A stretch of 64,000 bases of DNA. Source: Erinaceus europaeus. Taxonomy: Eukaryota; Chordata; Mammalia; Eulipotyphla; Erinaceidae. Position 1 is the stretch's first letter. Each line of letters opens with the position of its first letter. The stretch is from contig NC_080175.1 of the NCBI RefSeq assembly GCF_950295315.1, positions 64,939,353 through 65,003,352 on the forward strand, in the 5' to 3' direction. Below the pieces are notes generated by a model. The model was not told the origin of the DNA. It saw nothing but the letters and a program-made list of their open reading frames with translations, and did not search any database. Positions 23,951 through 34,936 of the stretch are shown here, in pieces. The translations under genes and the position numbers were made by a program.

Positions 23951-24684
23951 CTATTCTTCAATATACAACATTGAAAATACCCTGTTGGATATGCATACAT
24001 TTGTTTGTCCTACAAAAATACATATAATCGTCAGTCACTTTTCTTCTGTATATTCATATTAACCTGTGGTGTGCTCTTCACTCAGTTATGAACAAATGTT
24101 TTCTGGAAGTGTTAAACATTAAAAGATTTTAAAAATCAAAATAGAGTCGGTAAAACGTTCAAAGTCTATTGTGAATCCACTACTGAATATCAAAGAAAGC
24201 CACACAATGCCAAACCAGCTTTTATATGAAGGTAGAAATTTTCATTCAAACCTGCAATTGAGGCAACATGTTCCTCAAATCAACTTCTCTACCTCAAGAG
24301 AGTGAACCTTCATACATAAAGTAGTGGGGGAGGTCTGGAAGACCAGGATCTGGGTTGAGGTGACACTTTATTCATTATATTTAAAGAACAATACCAACAA
24401 GAACAGAATGGGCATGCAAATTCATGATCTGTTTTTTTTATTTCCCAAATCATTTTTAGCACACTAATTGCTGAAAGAGTACTAAGAGTGATGTTCAAGT
24501 TGAGACACTAATCTCACTTTAGAATGGATTCCAGAGACTTTCCCCTTGTATGGAACACTCAACATTTGCTATCTTTGCAAGTTTGTTTATGCTCTTTTGA
24601 TTTACATAGCCTTTGGTATTTTCCACTGTAAACTGAACACATAAGCAGGCATATTCTATAATTACCTGATCCAAAAGATAACAT
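23951..24684. other. No recognised feature
   Basis: Nothing recognised. Confidence 0.45.
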
Positions 24685-24698
24685 AAAATGCATTATCT
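24685..24698. repeat. Probable target duplication of deleted L1, left
   Basis: aaaatgcattatct, exact copy at 26201-26214. Confidence 0.6.
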
Positions 24699-24758
24699 GC
24701 TAGGCAATTGTGATCGGTGGATTGAAAAGGAGAGAGGAACTCCTTAAGACTTAAGAAA

Positions 24759-25041
24759 CCGGGGAGTCGGGCTGTAGCGCAGCAGGTTAAGCGCAGGTGG
24801 CGCAAAGCACAAGGACCGGCATAAGGATCCCGGTTTGAACCCCGGCTCCCCACCTGCAGGGGAGTCGCTTCACAGGCGGTGAAGCAGGTCTGCAGGTATC
24901 TATCTTTCTCTCTCCCTCTCTGTCTTCCCCTCCTCTCTCCATTTCTCTCTGTCCTATCCAACAACGATGATTACAACAATAAGACAACAAGGGCAAGAAA
25001 AGGGAATAAATAAATAAAATAAATATTTAAAAAAAAAAGAC
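24759..25041 (+). repeat. Hedgehog SINE, long type, near consensus
   Basis: Clean copy with A box (gtagcgcagcagg) and B box (ggtttgaacccc). Perfect 14-bp target duplication 'agacttaagaaacc' on both sides. The low divergence suggests a young insertion. Confidence 0.95.
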
Positions 25042-25653
25042 TTAAGAAACCATGCTTAGCATCAGCAGGCACCATCTTGATGTTCTATTGGTACATTTCT
25101 CTCTTCAATTTGAAAACAATAGACATGACCTCTCATTTTCCAAGGGCAGAGCTGTCACCATTAGAAAAGTTCTACCCCCTCTTAAGACACACGATAAGGT
25201 GCTGGCTTTAGGGGTCCAGGTAGCAACTGACAAGAGGCTACCTACATCACACCATAACTGAATGGCAGCACCCAGGACACAAATTCCAAAAAATGACCAA
25301 ACTGAATGAATGGTAAACAAAAACAAGAAACACTGTGGCAATGAACAAGGACAAAAGCCCAGAAATCAATCCCAACAAGCCAGAATCAAATAAAAATGAA
25401 GAAAACATCCAAATATTAATTGATATGATAATTATAGGAGTGAGGGGAAAATGACAGTAATATTATCAGAAAAGGGGAAACAACAAATGAGTGAGATAAC
25501 CTAGAAGGGTCAGGAGGAATATGATATAATATGGACAGAGGTTGAAAAACAAGAACAAAAATGGAAACATAACTCAGAATTTGTACTGGGTCTTGAGTAT
25601 TGCACTGAATAAAGGACTCTTGGGCATGCAGGTGGTTTAGGACCTGCCAATAT

Positions 25654-26076
25654 ACGCGGATATCTTCGCCCACCCTGTCCAAGGTTTGACGTCTCATCAC
25701 CCAATCTGGTCCCCTACGCCTACACTGAACTTCTCTGTTCCAGTCTCTTGGAAACAGAGTTGGCAGTCAGCTGAGGTAAAGAACAAACACCTCATCACAG
25801 ACCCCTGCAAGCGTCAACCCAGCTTTGACCTAGCACGTTATGATTGGGCCCTCCTCAATCGCTATCGAACAGGCCATGGCCGGTGCGCCGCTATGTTCCA
25901 TCGCTGGGGAGCCAGAGACGACCCGAACTGCCCCTGCGGCTACAGACAGACTATGATCCACATAGTCAACGACTGCCACCTCTCCAGATTCAAAGGAGGT
26001 CTTGAAACTTTACAGCAGGCTCAACCTGACGCTGTTGACTGGCTACAGAAGAAGGGCAAACGCTAGAAGAAGAAGA
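25654..26076 (+). mobile_element. Vingi-derived non-LTR retrotransposon insert
   Basis: GC-richer than its surroundings. It holds the C-terminal coding end of a non-LTR retrotransposon, directly followed by a stop codon and an (AAG)n tail. It interrupts the L1 3' UTR: 'ggacctgccaatat' (25640-25653) and 'gggcctgatgcaatat' (from 26077) look like the aged target duplication. Hedgehogs are known to carry Vingi elements and several short derivatives made by internal deletion; a 0.4-kb piece with only the end of the protein fits that. Which derivative family it is cannot be told here. Confidence 0.65.
25686..26066 (+). pseudogene. C-terminal end of a Vingi/Ingi-like ORF
   Basis: Open for 126 codons, but only about residues 40-126 look like retrotransposon protein. 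They carry the pattern W-x-LLNRYRTGHGRC, then a zinc-binding-like CPCG-x8-H-x-x-x-x-C, then GGLETL and a W-L ending. The pattern is typical of the tail of invertebrate-type non-LTR reverse transcriptase proteins. Endonuclease and reverse transcriptase domains are absent. The upstream 40 residues probably come from non-coding sequence fused by the internal deletion. There is no frameshift in the matched part. Its role, if any, would be as the passive 3' end needed for mobilisation by a full-length element. Confidence 0.7.
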
Positions 26077-26200
26077 AGGGCCTGATGCAATATGGCAGAG
26101 TAAGGACCTATTGTGGTGGTGACAGCATTTGGAAGAAAATGGAGAAATTTTAAACATATAACAACACTGTATTTACTATAAATCATTAATCCCCCCAATA

Positions 26201-26214
26201 AAAATGCATTATCT
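26201..26214. repeat. Probable target duplication of deleted L1, right
   Basis: Second copy of 24685-24698. Confidence 0.6.
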
Positions 26215-26280
26215 AAGATTATAGTACAGTTTATTAAATTTCCAGGTCTACATTTATTATGAATTTGAAATAGTAAATGG

Positions 26281-26612
26281 GGGGCCAGGTGGTAGTGCAG
26301 TGAGTTAAGCGCACATGGTGCAAAGCACACAGACTGGTGTAAGGATCCCAGTTTGAGCTCCCTGACCCCCACTTTCAGGGGGGTCACCTCACAATTGGTG
26401 AAACAGGTCTGCAGGTATTTACCTTTCTCTTCTCCTCTCTGTCTTCCCCTCCTCTCTCAAATTCTCTCCATCCTATCCAACAATAACAACAGCAATGACA
26501 ACAACAATAATAATAACAAGGGCAACAAAAGGGGAAAAATGGCCTCCAGGACCAGTGGATTAGTAGTGTAGGCACTGAGCCCCAGTGATACAGTGATAAA
26601 TCTAGAGACAAA
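26281..26612 (+). repeat. Hedgehog SINE, long type with extension
   Basis: 'gccaggtggtagtgcagtg', 'gtttgagctccc', CAA-rich part, 'ggcctccaggaccagtgg' and 'ggcactgagccccag'. Confidence 0.9.
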
Positions 26613-26839
26613 AAATATATATATAGTATAATGCTCAATAACACAGTCAGGTCTTATTTGCAAACCAGTCAATATACTTGGAATTTGAGGAGATTTTATC
26701 AAAAAGAGAGTAAACAAATATGAAACAACAAATTTTATGGACCCTTAAAAATGAATAATAAAATGAACTTATCTATATGACCTAAACTACAGAAAATCAA
26801 GATAATACAGTTATTACTCTTAATAAAAATTATTCATGG

Positions 26840-27100
26840 GGATTGGGGCAGTAGTGCAGCAGGTTAAGTGCACGTGGCACAAAGCGGAAGGACCATTCTA
26901 AGGACCTGCAGGGGAGACGTTTCACAGGTAGTGAAGTAGGTCTGCAGGTGTCTATCTTTCTCTCTCCCTCTCTCTGTCTTCTCCTCCTCTCTCCATTTCT
27001 CTCTGTCTTATCCAAAAACAACATCAATAACAACATCAGTAATAACTACAACAATAAAACAAAAGCAACAAAAAGGAATAAATAAATTAATTAATTAAAA
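26840..27100 (+). repeat. Hedgehog SINE, long type, B box deleted
   Basis: Head 'gggcagtagtgcagcaggtt', then a deletion joins 'ttctaaggacctgcagggga'. Flanking 'aaaaattattca' on both sides. Confidence 0.9.
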
Positions 27101-27430
27101 AATTATTCACTATAGTTCCAACCAAAATTCCCCAATAGTCCTTTTTTCCATTTAATATCACACTTTTGTTCTGAAATTTATTTGTGAAGTGTGAACTCTT
27201 ATGAAGAACAGAAAGAAAATCCTTGAATCTGACCTATATGTAGAAATTCTGTTTTTAACAAAGATAACTCATACCAGTAGAGAAAATGTAAATAAGTGTC
27301 TGTATATCAATAATCTTAAAGGAATGCAAATGAACTACTTCAAAATCATCACATTTGGCAAAAGTGTTATAATGCTAGTTACTGGAAACCAGTGAAGCAA
27401 GAGTTCAGTGTTAGCAGCAGTTATATTGAG
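27101..27430. other. No recognised feature
   Basis: Nothing recognised. Confidence 0.4.
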
Positions 27431-28083
27431 CTTCATTGGATGATACCTGGTAAAGCTGAAGATGTGGATACTGTGACCCAGCAGCTTGCACTTACACTTT
27501 TATAGCCTCTGCTCACGTGTTCAAGGTGGTGTGCCTGAAGGTTCACTATAAAATGTTCATGGCAAAGTTTAAAACAACCGTTAGCTGGATGTAAGTTAAT
27601 ACCCAAATTAAGATGAGCTAGAAATGAGCATGAGCATCTCAGAAACTACTCATGAAGCAGAACCAAAGGTTTTCTTGATATGACACCATTTATTTATATA
27701 GTGTTTGATAACACAAAAACACTATATAGAAATGGTACACATGACATTTCATAGACATAGTTATCAGATTCAGAATACTGGTTACCGACCTCTAGGGATC
27801 AAGAAAAATGAGTTTGAGAAAAGGCTATAAAGGGAGTCTTAATCATATTTTTTTAATTGGGGGGATTTATGGTTTACAGTAAATATAGTTATTGGTACAT
27901 GTGTAAAATTTCTCAGTTTTGCAAAACACACCTCCCAAGCCTAGGATGAATATGGATAGCCATCTATTTTAAAAATGCAGCAAACGCAACTAATTCTTAT
28001 AAACTGAAAGTTATTATTCTGCAGGTTTCTGTGCACTTAAAGTATTCCATAATTAAAAATAAAGCACATTTAAATGAAAAAAA
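27431..28083 (+). mobile_element. Ancient L1 tail (ORF2 end and 3' UTR)
   Basis: Faint L1 landmarks: 'tgacccagcagcttgcactt', 'aaaatgttcatggcaaa', 'tactggttaccgacctctag' and an ending like 'gtattccataattaaaaata'. Strongly diverged, so an old family. Another L1 piece is inserted at about 27842. Confidence 0.5.
27842..27935 (-). mobile_element. L1 3' end, second type, antisense
   Basis: 'aattggggggatttatgg', 'tacagtaaatatag', 'ttggtacatgtg': complement of the L1 end seen at 26160-26200. Confidence 0.55.
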
Positions 28084-28604
28084 ATATTGTTTGAATGTAA
28101 GTTCTATGTACCCCAGGCCTTTATATCTGTTCTTTCCCAAAAGTGAATGTTTCTGAGCCTGTCTAGACATTCTTATACTCTTATATATACATATATACTC
28201 TTACACTGCCTGAATTAACATTCACAACTATCTTCTGACTCTATTTTAATAGATTAAACTCAACTGAATCCAAAGAACTTCATAATTTTTCTCATCTAAA
28301 ATCCTAGAAGAGTGCTATCAAACTGCACAGTGTATCCAGTACTCATCTAGAGTGACTGTTAAAATTATTCTAATTTAGTGACACTCAGAAGAAGCCTGAA
28401 TGGTTGTTTTCCCAAGAATCACAAACTTTACTTACCAAGGGAAGATCCTTCAACTCAATTTCTTTTTTTTTGTTAAAACTTAAAGTATATTTACTTATTA
28501 TTAAAATATTAGATATGACATATTTATTTATTTTTTTGATTCTGTATTGTGTCCAATGATTAGCCTTGTTTTCATTTTTTAAAGACATCCTTTTTTTTAC
28601 TATT
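28084..28604. other. No recognised feature
   Basis: Nothing recognised. Confidence 0.4.
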
Positions 28605-28806
28605 AAAAATTATCTTTATTGCATAGAGACAGCCAGAAATCAAGAGGGAAGGGGGTGATAGAGAGGGAGATAGACAGAGAGACACCCAAACCGTTGTTTC
28701 ACCACTCATAAGCTTTCCTCCTGCAGGTAGGGACCGGGGTCTTGAACCTGGGTCCTTGAGCATTGTAATACAAGCCCTCAACCAAGTGTGCCACCACCTA
28801 GCTCTG
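28605..28806 (-). repeat. Hedgehog SINE, short type
   Basis: Antisense 'ttgcatagagacagccagaa', 'cttgaacctgggtcc', 'gccaccacctagctc'. Confidence 0.85.
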
Positions 28807-28834
28807 CGTGTTTTTTTAAATAAGTATTTTTTAA

Positions 28835-29060
28835 GTTCTTTTTATTTATTTATTTATTTATTTATTTATTTTGTTATTGGATAGAGACAGAGAGAAATTG
28901 AGAGGAGAGAGGTGATAGAGAGGGAGAGAGACAGAGAGACACCTGTAGCCCTGCTTCACCACTCATGAAGCTTTCCCCTTACAGGTGGGGACGAGGGGCT
29001 TAAACCTGGGTCCTGTGTATTGTAATGTGTTACTTAACCAGGTGCACCACTGCCTGGCCC
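28835..29060 (-). repeat. Hedgehog SINE, short type
   Basis: Second antisense copy in a row, with a (TTTA)n tail at 28841-28870. Confidence 0.85.
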
Positions 29061-29560
29061 TTTTTGTTTTCTAAAAACAATTTGAGTTAGTCACAATAAA
29101 CTTTTCCAGAATATTGGGAAATCATTAATGTATTCTTACAGAATTATATATTTATCCCAATATATACTTTTATATATCACTGCTGATAATTTTGTTAGCT
29201 TTACATTAAAATGTTATGATTTGTAAAATAAATCTGAAATCACCATATTTCCTGGGCATATGGGGGAGTCATAATTTAAAAACAACCTGTTCTGGTTCTG
29301 TGAAAATGTCAAAATTCAAATTTTCTGACTATTAAGAAGGAAGAGCCCACTGATTTAAGACATTATCTTCATCATGAATTAGGATGAGTGCATAAACAAC
29401 AACAACAAAAATTTCATAAAGCCTATGCCAGTTCCAAGAGCAATGGATTTACCTGGTAGACAGAAAAATGAACAAACAACAATGACAACAACAACAAAAA
29501 CAACAAAACCCAGGATCTTGCTTGGTTAACTCAATCTGTACAGAACATTAAGTAATGAAC
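29061..29560. other. No recognised feature
   Basis: Contains a CAA-rich stretch at 29395-29510 that may be an eroded SINE tail. Confidence 0.35.
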
Positions 29561-30680
29561 CAGATACCTCTTCACATCTGTCAATATGACTTGTACTAAA
29601 AATAAAAATAAAAATTGTTGGTGAGAATCTGAGGAAAAGGGAATCCTACAATGGTGGTGGAAATATATATTGGATTTCGTCAAGACCTTGTGTAAAAATA
29701 ATATGAAAATCCCTAAAGATACATATACAATGATGTGACAATTCCTTTAGTAGGAGCATACTCAAAGAATATGAAAACATATATTTGAAGAGACTTCTGC
29801 ATACCTTTGTTCATGGCAAATTTATCTGTAGTAATAAAAAATTGGGCATAATCCAAATTTTTATCAATAATGAGTGTGGTAAAGGAAGTTGTAATATATA
29901 CATATACATATACATACACATACACATATACATATACATTACTCAGGTGTCAGAAATGCTAAAATCTTCTCTTTTGTTACCACTTGCCTGGAACCTGAAG
30001 AAAATATGATAAGGAGGGAGTTGGGCAGTAGCACAGCCAGTTAAGCACACGTGATGCAAAGTGCAAGGACCAGTATGAGGATCCCAGTTCGAGCCCCTGG
30101 CTCCCCACCTGCAGGGGAGTCGCTTCACAGGTGGTGAAGCAGGTCTGCAGGTGTTTATCTTTCTCTCCCCCTCTCTGTCTTCCCCTCCTCTCTCCATTTC
30201 TCTCTGTCCTAACAATGGTGACATCAATATCAACAACGATAATTACTACAACAACAATAAAATCAAGGGCAACAAAAAGGAAAATAAATAAATAAAAAAT
30301 AGATAAACAGATAGATATAAAAGTATGCTAAGGAAAGTGTGTAATACGATCTCACTCATACATGGAATTTAAGAAACAAAGAAAGGGGAAATACAACTTG
30401 AATTAGTTAACTTGAATTAGTTATGATCTGTTGCAATAATTTAAGAACTTTGAAAGTGGGAGGTAAGTCTACCTCAGTACAGGAAGGCTTCGGAATATGG
30501 GGTAGGAGGCTTTGAAAGAGGATTGGTTACTCAGCTTATTATGGCAGAGAAAGATGATAAGTTGGTGGAGAGGATGGTGCATTGACTACAATCAGAGTTA
30601 CAAGATTGTACACATATGATAAAAATCAACTTGTAAAACAACCTCTCACCTCATAAAGTAATTTAGTTAAAAACACCTAA
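29560..30680 (+). mobile_element. L1 tail (ORF2 end and 3' UTR), split by SINE
   Basis: Decayed ORF2 end ('ggtgagaatctgagg', 'ctacaatggtggtgg', 'tttgttcatggcaaa'), then 'tctcactcatacatggaatt' after the SINE, and a 3' UTR to about 30680. An (ATACAT)n run lies at 29894-29940. Confidence 0.65.
30016..30300 (+). repeat. Hedgehog SINE, long type, inside L1
   Basis: 'gggcagtagcacagccagtt', 'cagttcgagcccctggctcc', CAA tail, AAATAAAT end. Confidence 0.9.
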
Positions 30681-31860
30681 TTATGAAAGGATATTGTTAA
30701 TTGTTGTATTGTAGAATTCCTTAAATGGCCATTGTAACCTCTCTACACATATACACTGAGCACTTCTACATCTGGGCTCAAACTTTGGACATTCTCTCTC
30801 AGAACAATGTGAGGTTTGTTTGCAGAACAGGTCCCACCTGACCTCAAGTCCTGAATTTAAGTCTTCAAGAAATTAGACATATATCTAAGTCTGGTGTGTT
30901 TGTTTTTCAGTTAACAGCTCTTTAAAGTAGTTTTAGTTATAAAAAAAAAGATAGGAATTTTTAGTAATAATTTGAATGATAATCACCTGTTAACATAGTT
31001 TCTGTTGACACATTAAAGTTTTACCTAAATTTTTAACAAAATTTCTCTCAATTACTTGCAAAGCATTTTTAGCTAAAGTTGTTATTTCCACTTGTAAAAA
31101 TTCAATATTTCAATTTCTATTAAGTTCTATCACAAAAGCTATAGAAATGATATAGTTTAACACAAACACAAAACCTGGCTAAAAACTTTTCTATATCAAG
31201 AATATATAGGAAATATATTTCCACATGAGTTATCTCTAGTCAAGGAAGTGGCCTCAAAAGTAGACAAACCAGGAGAAAAATAATTCTGATAATTTTCAAA
31301 ATACAGTTGAGAATGCTGGCATAGTCTGCTTTGAACAATCTGGTCCAGCAATACTTCATCAAAAATCACTGGGTTGAATCAGTAACACTTCTTTCTGTAG
31401 TTTATAGAAAAGACCGTGAAATTCAGTACTTTAACAAAAGAAAAAAAAAAAATCATCACACCTAGTTCTAAGACCATGTCCATAAATCATTGTCTTTGAC
31501 CTTGGTGACATCATTTCACTATACCAGAAGGGAAAATAGAACTATACTATTTCCTCGGGAAATCAAGAAAATCAAAGTCAATTTCCTTTTGAACTCTCCT
31601 TCTAAGGTATCAAGGAGAAGTAATCATCTTCTTACAAATCCTCCCACCACCTTCTTTTTAATGCTCTCTAGAGCCCTGAACAAATTCCCATTCAACACTC
31701 CATATGCCTCTTCTCATACAAAATTAAAAGAACAGCCTGACCTTCAGAAAGAGATCTTGATTAAACCAATCAAATGTGTATCCTTTCTGGGAAAAACTGG
31801 TAGCTAACATTTTTCTTAGGGCTTTTTTTTTTCTTTCTCTCTTTTTTTCTTTCTTTGTCT
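30681..31860. other. No recognised feature
   Basis: Nothing recognised. The 105-codon frame at 31490-31807 is basic and Asn/Ser-rich with no known motif; I do not call it a gene. Confidence 0.4.
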
Positions 31861-31864
31861 ATTC

Positions 31865-31894
31865 TTGTTGTTGTTGTTGTTGTTGTTGTTGTTG
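31865..31894. repeat. (TTG)n microsatellite
   Basis: Ten TTG units; may be an eroded antisense SINE tail. Confidence 0.85.
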
Positions 31895-32049
31895 AAGAGA
31901 GAAAACATCTCTTCTTTATTAATTCATTCAGAAAACATGGACCGAGTATCTACATATGTCAGATACTGGGGCTGCCCTTTTGTATTACATGTTTTATCAA
32001 CTACACGATTTTTCATAAGTATAGCTTCACTGCTCTTAGGCCAGCATTT

Positions 32050-32245
32050 TTACTCTTTCTATATTAAAACTAAGGGAGAGACAAAAAGACAGAGTGAGGG
32101 AAAGAGGGAGAGACAGAAAGAGAAATACTAAAGTAACAGAACTTCCCCAAGTGTTATAACACACTTATGTGGATCCAGGGCTTAAGCCAAGGCTACAAGT
32201 ATGGTAAGGCATTTACTCAGCCTTGAATTATCTTTCGGCTCTACT
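32050..32245 (-). repeat. Old SINE, short type, antisense
   Basis: Diverged: GA-rich body, 'ggatccagggcttaagcc', 'ggcatttactcagcc'. Confidence 0.5.
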
Positions 32246-32304
32246 ATATGAAGGCATTGATAGGAATTGGAGACCTGGTATATGACTCAACTGGAACTTT
32301 TAAA

Positions 32305-32515
32305 AATAAATACTTATGATTTTTAACTTGATAGGACAGAGGTAAATTGAGCAAGGGGGGAGGGGAGATATAGAGGGAGACAAAGAGAATGTCCTGCAGT
32401 ACTGCTCACTACCTGAGAAGACTGCCCCCTGGAAGTGGAGGTTAGGGGCTTGAACTTGGGTGCTTGTCCATGGCAGTGTGTGTGCTCAACTACATGTGCC
32501 AATGTCCAGCCGTAA
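32305..32515 (-). repeat. Hedgehog SINE, short type
   Basis: Antisense 'ttgataggacagagg', 'ggcttgaacttgggtgctt', 'gccaatgtccagcc'. Confidence 0.75.
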
Positions 32516-33104
32516 CCTGAAACTTCTTGTCCTATAATCTGGTTGTAGCCAATCTCAGATTAAGGTCTAAATCCTCAGGTGGTCTTCAAGTATCTGACAC
32601 TTCACCACCAACATGCATTCATAATTCACTGAAACTCAACCTTTGTGGAAGATAAAATAAACCATGAATCATAATAAAGTTACAAAATTAAAGAATCAGT
32701 GTTTCATTTAGAGAGAGAGAAAGCCCAAAAGAGAACAGTAATGTGATGTGGCGAAGAGACAGGTAAAAGCAATACCCTGACACATATTGTACTTACAAGC
32801 ACAGAGTTTTATCACTTAACCAGTTTTATCTACATATCAGAACAGAAGAAAAATTATTCTTCAACTCATATGGTTGCGATCCAAGCCTCTGTATTTTGTA
32901 CTATGTGCTACCTACCACCTGGCCCAAGCCACTGTACTTTTAAAGGTGTCAAGAGGAGATTTTATGTAGAAAACTTTTCGTGTTTCCATGTGATATTTCC
33001 TCTAAGTACACTTTATGGACTCACATGACTGTTCAGAAATGACATGAAAACACTGAAGTTAGCATATGGATTATAAAATGTTATAAAGGGAAAATAGGTG
33101 GCTT
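32516..33104. other. No recognised feature
   Basis: Nothing recognised. Confidence 0.4.
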
Positions 33105-33350
33105 ACCTAGTAGATGATAGTCATTAATAAGTTTAAGGGCTCTGATCAGAGACCTGAGTCCCCACATGCGAACATCTGCATGGGAAAAACTTCACAATTG
33201 TGGGGTGGTGGTCTGGTGTTTCTTCTTTATCATTCTCTCTTCCCTTCTCTCTTTTTTTTTAACCTTCTATCTAAAGAAAAAAAAAGGTTCTGTGATCAGT
33301 GGTAGAATCATATAGAGACTGAGTGCTAGTAATAATCCAAAGATAAATAA
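33105..33350 (+). repeat. Old SINE, long type, diverged
   Basis: 'agacctgagtccccacatg', 'gggaaaaacttcacaattg', CT-rich body, then 'atcagtggtagaatca' and 'gagtgctagtaataatcc'. Confidence 0.55.
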
Positions 33351-33357
33351 AATATTT

Positions 33358-33552
33358 TTATTATCTTTATTAACTTACTGGTTAGAAACATCCAGAAATA
33401 GAGAGAGAATGGGGAAATAAAGGAGAGAGACATCTACAACACTGCTTCACCACTTGCAAAGCTGTCCCCCTGCAGGTGGAGACTGGGGGAGCAAACCTGT
33501 GTCTGCACATTTAACAGGTTCGCTCAACCAGGTGTGCCACCACCTGGCCCCA
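33358..33552 (-). repeat. Hedgehog SINE, short type
   Basis: Antisense 'ttactggttagaaacatcc', 'gctgtccccctgcaggtgg', 'gccaccacctggcccc'. Confidence 0.85.
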
Positions 33553-34930
33553 ATAAATAAAAATCTAACTAAACTTATCCTGAAGACATAACTCCTAAAT
33601 AAACTCAATTTTTAAATGTATTTGAAATTTTGAAATGGACTTGCAATTTTACAAAAATACACTATTATAACACCCCATTAGGGAATACCCAAGTATTGCA
33701 ATCAGTATATATCCAGCAATAATGACTGCTTATTTTCCATTGAATGCTCACAAATCTTAATAAAATCCTGAAGGAAACATATTTATTTACAAGGAAAGAA
33801 TGTTTAAGCTTTGAAGCATCTGAATATAAAGTGTTTTAAACATTAGGGGCATGTAATTTAATGAGAGTTTTACAAAATTAAAGTTATAAATACCAAGAAG
33901 TGAGCTACACTGGCATTACTTAAAATTAAGATCTTTATGGCATTGTCTCAATGCAGTAATGAATAAACTGAACTTACAAAACTTCCAAAACCCGAGTTTA
34001 ACACAAACATTGTTAGTGAAGGGAAAAGAACATGGTCAGAAAATACCTCATGAAAAGTAGTTTTGATTTATATTTTCTGATTTTGTGTCTTTTTTTCCTT
34101 CTAATTTTACCAACAGAGACACACTAGCATTCGTAAAAGTAGGAAATCCCATTGGTTTTATCACACTAAACTGGAAATAGAACATAGTGATTTATTATGG
34201 TTATGGCAAAAATTCATCAAAACTATTGCTTATTAATAGAGAAATTAAATAACTAAAAATATCACAAGATGTTTTCATTATTAACTATGTTACTATATTA
34301 GTTATAATTAGCATAGTGCACTATGAAAGGGAACTGCTATCCATAAGACTATAGTATCTAATTCACTGTTGGGGCGTGAATGTAGTCAGTATAAGGCTAA
34401 CATCAGCCTGACCAGCATGTAAATCCACAGGGTATTATTGTTGTATAGAAAGTTATTTAAGCAAGTGTCTGAAATTGTTCTCTGTTCCTGTGCTCTCTAT
34501 TCCTGTCATTCTTGGGGGGGCCCAGACTGCCATGCTGCTTCCCCTGGGACCTAAACACATGTGGTCAAGCACTGGTAACTAGCTTAAAGACTTATGGCTA
34601 ACCACCATCATGATTAGCCAATCTTTGCCCCTTTTTGTATTTTGCTATACCTAAATAATCATGATGTAGTAAACCTCCCATTTGTTTAAATATCAGAAAA
34701 AAGCCACGTGAAGTCTTTCATTTTTTAATTACTATAATTTTTCTAAGTCTTTTCAAATTTGTACTTTTTTTTCCTTTGCAGTACTGGAGTCTCATACTTG
34801 TATGATTTCACTACTATGTTTTATTTTCATTCCTATAGACAAGAAGATGAAGAAACACTAAATTCTGAGACTTTCTTTGGTTGCCATAGCATCTATCACA
34901 TGGCATCAATGCTCAAACCTCATTCAAACA
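33553..34930. other. No recognised feature; one LTR-like stretch
   Basis: AT-rich. Near 34367-34560 a TGTTGGGGCG start, TATTTAA and a C/G-rich end hint at an eroded LTR, but I cannot fix the ends. Confidence 0.35.
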
Positions 34931-34936
34931 CATAAC
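34931..34936. repeat. ERV target-site duplication, left (cataac)
   Basis: Directly precedes the TG of the 5' LTR; exact copy at 37438-37443 after the CA of the 3' LTR. Confidence 0.9.

Larger units (their letters stand above)
24699..26200 (+). mobile_element. Internally deleted L1 carrying two inserts
   Basis: 25265-25430 matches an L1 ORF1 start region: 'gacaaaagcccag' and 'ccaacaagccagaatcaa' also occur, diverged, in the antisense L1 at 46480-46600 and the L1 at 50570. From about 25465 it switches to L1 3'-end sequence ('gaggttgaaaaacaag', 'gtattgcactgaat') and, after the Vingi insert, ends with 'attaatccccccaataaa'. The middle of ORF1 and all of ORF2 are absent, so this is a non-autonomous deletion derivative. 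A 14-bp exact repeat flanks it. A SINE (24759) and a Vingi-derived piece (25654) were inserted later. The identity of 24699-24757 and 25046-25260 is inferred as 5' UTR from position only. Confidence 0.6.

Noticed and set aside
25686..26066. A domesticated host zinc-finger gene
   Set aside because: The protein pattern and AAG tail fit a retrotransposon 3' end, and it is nested in an L1.
31490..31807. 105-codon frame as a host gene
   Set aside because: No recognised domain, no splice or promoter context, flanked by old repeats; chance frame is likelier.
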